Of a stretch of DNA of 64,000 nucleotides, positions 61,467 through 64,000 are shown one piece after another (position 1 is the stretch's first letter; the number at the start of each line of letters is the position of its first letter). A program made the translations under genes and the position numbers. The stretch is from Wocania ichthyoenteri Th78 (GTDB lineage Bacteria > Bacteroidota > Bacteroidia > Flavobacteriales > Flavobacteriaceae). Location: positions 1,256,501 to 1,320,500 of the forward strand of contig NZ_KN525716.1 in the NCBI RefSeq assembly GCF_000789235.1, read 5' to 3'. Under the pieces are notes generated by a model. It searched no databases and was not told where the DNA came from. It saw only the letters and a list, made by a program, of their open reading frames with translations.

Positions 61467-62705
61467 TTAGCTTACTTTTTTAACTAGTTTCCCAACGGTT
61501 AACCCTTGAACTAATATGGAAAAAACTACAACTATGTAAGTAATTACTAAAAACAAATCGCGTTGCATAGCCTCAGTTAAGCCTAATGCTAAGGCTATAG
61601 AGATACCTCCTCGCAGTCCGCCCCAAGTCATAATTAAATTCGTTTTCGGCACAAAATCCAATCGTTTTTTAAAAAAATTAATCGGGAACAGAAGTGATGC
61701 ATATCTGCATAAAAGTATAATAGGAATGGCAATTAATCCTGCCAAAATATATTTGCCATCAAAAGCTAGAACAAGCATTTCCATACCAATAAGCACAAAC
61801 AATATGGTATTTAAAAGAATATCAATAAGTTCCCAAAATTTATCTACATAATTCTCTGTAATTTTAGACATGGCTGTCCCTCTAACCGTATCGTTACCAA
61901 CAATAAGTCCTGCCGTAACCATTGCCAAAGGCGCAGATACATGAATTTTATGTGCAATAACAGTACCCGCCATTACTGCTGCAAGAGTTATAATAACTTC
62001 AATATCGTAATCATCAATAGTCTTTAAAAGCTTATAAGTTATCCATCCTAAAACGCCTCCTAAAATAACGCCTCCAATAACTTCTTGTCCAAACAGTTTA
62101 ACAATATTTAAAGTTTCAATATTACCGTTTCCAAAAGATGCTATTTGAAAAATAGTTAGAAAAATAACGACACCTACACCATCATTAAATAACGATTCGC
62201 CAACAATTTTAGCTTCTAGTTTTTTTGGCACACCAGCTTTCTTTAAAATCCCTAAAACTGCAATAGGATCGGTTGGAGAAATTAAAGCACCAAACAACAA
62301 ACAATAAATAAAATCGACATCAAGCCCTATCATTTTCAAAATATAAAACATCACAGTCCCAACTAAGAAAGTAGATACAATTACTCCAAAAGTTGCAAAA
62401 ACAAAAACGGGCCAACGCTGTACTTTTAATTGCTGAAAATTAGTATGCAACGCCCCTGCAAAAAGCAAAAAACTAAGCATGACATCTAGCAAAACGGCTT
62501 TAAAATCTATTTGAGTAATAATGTATTTTTCGGCATCTAAAAGTGTAGAATCAAAATAACTTAAAGCAAAAACTGCTAAAGTAAAAACAATTGTGATAAG
62601 CATTAAACCAATGGTGTTAGGCAACTTTAAAAACCGCACGTTTATGTAACCAAAAATAGCAGATAGCGTTACCAAAACAGTAATTATAAAAAAATAGTCG
62701 TCCAT
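61467..62705 (-). CDS. Na+(cation)/H+ antiporter, CPA1 type
   Basis: This 412-residue inner-membrane protein has about 12 hydrophobic helices. The CPA1 signatures are clear: [16 protein letters not shown] and [18 protein letters not shown], the latter with the ion-binding Asn-Asp pair, and [18 protein letters not shown] near the C-terminus. It exports Na+, or K+, in exchange for protons. There is no long cytosolic C-terminal domain, unlike many NhaP proteins. It is upstream of the helicase in a two-gene unit and divergent from the arsenosugar genes. Confidence 0.94.
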   Translation of the reverse strand: MDDYFFIITVLVTLSAIFGYINVRFLKLPNTIGLMLITIVFTLAVFALSYFDSTLLDAEKYIITQIDFKAVLLDVMLSFLLFAGALHTNFQQLKVQRWPVFVFATFGVIVSTFLVGTVMFYILKMIGLDVDFIYCLLFGALISPTDPIAVLGILKKAGVPKKLEAKIVGESLFNDGVGVVIFLTIFQIASFGNGNIETLNIVKLFGQEVIGGVILGGVLGWITYKLLKTIDDYDIEVIITLAAVMAGTVIAHKIHVSAPLAMVTAGLIVGNDTVRGTAMSKITENYVDKFWELIDILLNTILFVLIGMEMLVLAFDGKYILAGLIAIPIILLCRYASLLFPINFFKKRLDFVPKTNLIMTWGGLRGGISIALALGLTEAMQRDLFLVITYIVVVFSILVQGLTVGKLVKKVS

Positions 62706-62805
62706 TGAAGTTTTGTTTAGTTCCGCTAAAATAAAATTTAAAAATCTATATAAATAATTTATGTTAAGTATTACAAATATTATCGACTGAAATCTTTTAG
62801 ATTTA

Positions 62806-62813
62806 TATCTTTA
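62806..62813 (+). promoter_or_regulatory. Promoter -7 box of the arsenosugar genes
   Basis: TATCTTTA, one base off TAnnTTTG, lies 13 bp before the start of the CMD-family gene. Confidence 0.35.
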
Positions 62814-62825
62814 AGCAAAAATTTT

Positions 62826-63161
62826 ATGGAAAAAACATATTACGACCCAGCAGATTTAAAGAAATTTGGAAAAATTAGTGAATGGAATCAAGAACTTGGT
62901 GACAAATTTTTTGAATACTACGGAAAAGTTTTCGAAGAAGGCGCACTTACGGCACGTGAAAAATCATTAATAGCCTTAGCGGTTTCGCACACAGAGCAAT
63001 GCCCATATTGTATTGATGCTTATACTAAAGATGGTTTACAACGCGGCATAACCAAAGAAGAAATGATGGAAGCTTTACACGTTGGTGCAGCCATAAAAAG
63101 TGGCGCAACCTTAGTACATGGTGTTCAAATGATGAATAAAGTGAATAAGCTAGATGGTTAA
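62826..63161 (+). CDS. Arsenosugar biosynthesis-associated CMD-family (peroxidase-like) protein
   Basis: This 111-residue protein is of the carboxymuconolactone-decarboxylase/AhpD type. The CxxC site with a following His-type context is in SHTEQCPYCIDAYTKDGL, preceded by TAREKSLIALAVS and followed by EALHVGAAIKSGATLVHG. The immediate neighbour, 38 bp downstream, is arsS, which identifies it as the peroxidase-like partner often found in arsenosugar clusters. Its exact chemistry is not established. Confidence 0.9.
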   Translation: MEKTYYDPADLKKFGKISEWNQELGDKFFEYYGKVFEEGALTAREKSLIALAVSHTEQCPYCIDAYTKDGLQRGITKEEMMEALHVGAAIKSGATLVHGVQMMNKVNKLDG

Positions 63162-63199
63162 AAGTTAGAAGACCGAAGAAAACTCCATTAATTTGGAAA

Positions 63200-64000
63200 A
63201 TGAATATGACAAAACTAAAAACACAATCCCTACATAAACGCGAAAGCGATTTAGCAAATAGCAACAGGCAACTGGAAATCTTATCAAACGGTATTTTTAA
63301 AAACGGAGAATTACCAACCTTTAAAACTAAAATTTCCGAAACCAATCAATTTCCGCTAAAAGCGAAAAAATTAGAGATTCTTCAAATAAACGTAGGCTAT
63401 ATGTGCAACCAAGTTTGCGAACATTGTCATGTTGATGCTGGTCCCGATCGAAAAGAAATTATGACACGTAGCACCATGCAACAATGCTTAGAAGTCATAA
63501 AAAACACAGATGCACATACTTTAGATTTAACAGGCGGTGCCCCAGAAATGAATCCAGATTTTCGTTGGTTTGTAGAAGAAGCTGCAAAGGCAGGTATTAA
63601 AGATTTTATAGTGCGTTCCAACTTAACCATTATTCGAGCCAATAAAAAGTATTACGATTTACCGGAATTCTTTAAAAAACATAATGTACATATAGTAAGC
63701 TCTATGCCACATTGGACCCGTGGAAAAACAGATAAACAAAGAGGCGAAGGTGTGTTCGATCAATCTATAAAAGCATTACAAGAATTAAATACTATTGGTT
63801 ATGGTATGCCAAATAGTAATCTCAAATTAGATTTAGTTTACAATCCTTCAGGAGCTTTTTTACCAGGAGATCAAATGACCATGGAGAAGGATTTTAAAAA
63901 AGCTTTAAAAGAAGATTTTAATATTCAATTTCATAATTTATTTGCCATTACTAATCTTCCAATTAGTAGGTTTTTAGATTATTTAATTGCTTCAGAAAAT
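63200..64000 (+). CDS. arsS: Arsenosugar biosynthesis radical SAM protein ArsS, 5' part
   Basis: An open frame of 267 codons runs off the window end. It starts at ATG 63200 or, more likely, ATG 63206 (MTKLKTQSLHKRES). The radical-SAM cluster motif CxxxCxxC is read in GYMCNQVCEHCHVDAGPDR. Next come the SAM-fold segments DLTGGAPEMNPDFRWFVEEA and NLTIIRAN, and LDLVYNPSGAFLPG. ArsS adds the deoxyadenosyl group to methylated arsenic. Many family members have a C-terminal DUF3641 domain, some with selenocysteine, but that part lies outside the window. Confidence 0.93.
   Translation, partial: MNMTKLKTQSLHKRESDLANSNRQLEILSNGIFKNGELPTFKTKISETNQFPLKAKKLEILQINVGYMCNQVCEHCHVDAGPDRKEIMTRSTMQQCLEVIKNTDAHTLDLTGGAPEMNPDFRWFVEEAAKAGIKDFIVRSNLTIIRANKKYYDLPEFFKKHNVHIVSSMPHWTRGKTDKQRGEGVFDQSIKALQELNTIGYGMPNSNLKLDLVYNPSGAFLPGDQMTMEKDFKKALKEDFNIQFHNLFAITNLPISRFLDYLIASEN

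Noticed and set aside
1-64000. CRISPR array, prophage, IS element or rRNA operon
   Set aside because: No regularly spaced direct repeats, phage structural genes, transposase frames or rRNA-like sequence were found; the only transposition-like traces are short dispersed repeats.

Overview
The window reads as chromosomal DNA of a marine-type member of the Flavobacteriaceae (Bacteroidota). The DNA is AT-rich. Promoter-like TAnnTTTG boxes lie in front of many genes. It carries Bacteroidota hallmarks: a SusC/SusD pair, type IX secretion genes (porU, porV), the gliding lipoprotein gldJ, and proteins with type IX C-terminal sorting domains.

Layout. 1-232: a non-coding segment with two strong hairpins, a candidate structured RNA. 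233-9999 (minus strand): a putative porin, then a nutrient-uptake block made of a SusC-type TonB-dependent transporter, a SusD-type lipoprotein, a secreted subtilisin-like protease with a type IX sorting domain, and a small lipoprotein; peptide or protein foraging is the simplest reading. 10281-18204 (plus strand): rnhB, a large lipoprotein of unknown function, an OmpA-family envelope protein, a small exported protein, a nucleoid-associated protein and an outer-membrane protein. 18249-28551 (minus strand): SDR oxidoreductase and M28 peptidase; pdhC and pdhA with cytidine deaminase; then porV and porU. 28815-31970 (plus strand): gldJ and murF. porU, porV and gldJ are the type IX secretion and gliding core, and they serve cargo such as the protease at 3349-5277.

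31971-38683 is an accessory-looking block: an XRE-type regulator opposite a small helical protein with a perfect 11-bp inverted repeat between them, a 77-residue orphan, a 1149-residue exported TPR/coiled-coil protein next to an exported MORN-repeat protein, and a PAS-LuxR regulator. A tRNA-Val follows. 39011-47085 (minus strand) returns to household genes: an exported protein, folC, a TonB/ExbD/ExbB energy-transducing set, NhaD, a Glu/Leu-type dehydrogenase and AnmK. An acyl-CoA dehydrogenase follows on the plus strand.

48469-58745 is a metal-resistance operon, most likely copper/silver: a cysteine-rich HYC_CC_PP protein, a CusA/CzcA-type RND pump, a TolC-type outer-membrane factor, an HMA domain fused to a MauE-like membrane domain, a DUF2911 lipoprotein, a PepSY protein, a CusB-type adaptor with two metal-binding modules, and an HMA lipoprotein. 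Within it, a four-helix-bundle gene broken by a one-base frameshift sits between pump and outer-membrane factor, flanked by simple-sequence DNA. An 8-bp tandem repeat precedes the pump, and a three-copy 7-bp repeat lies in the signal-peptide codons of the outer-membrane factor.

The window ends with a PIF1-like helicase, a Na+/H+ antiporter, and the start of an arsenosugar locus: an arsS-associated CMD-family protein plus arsS, cut by the window edge. Functions are inferred from sequence motifs read by eye; no database searches were run.
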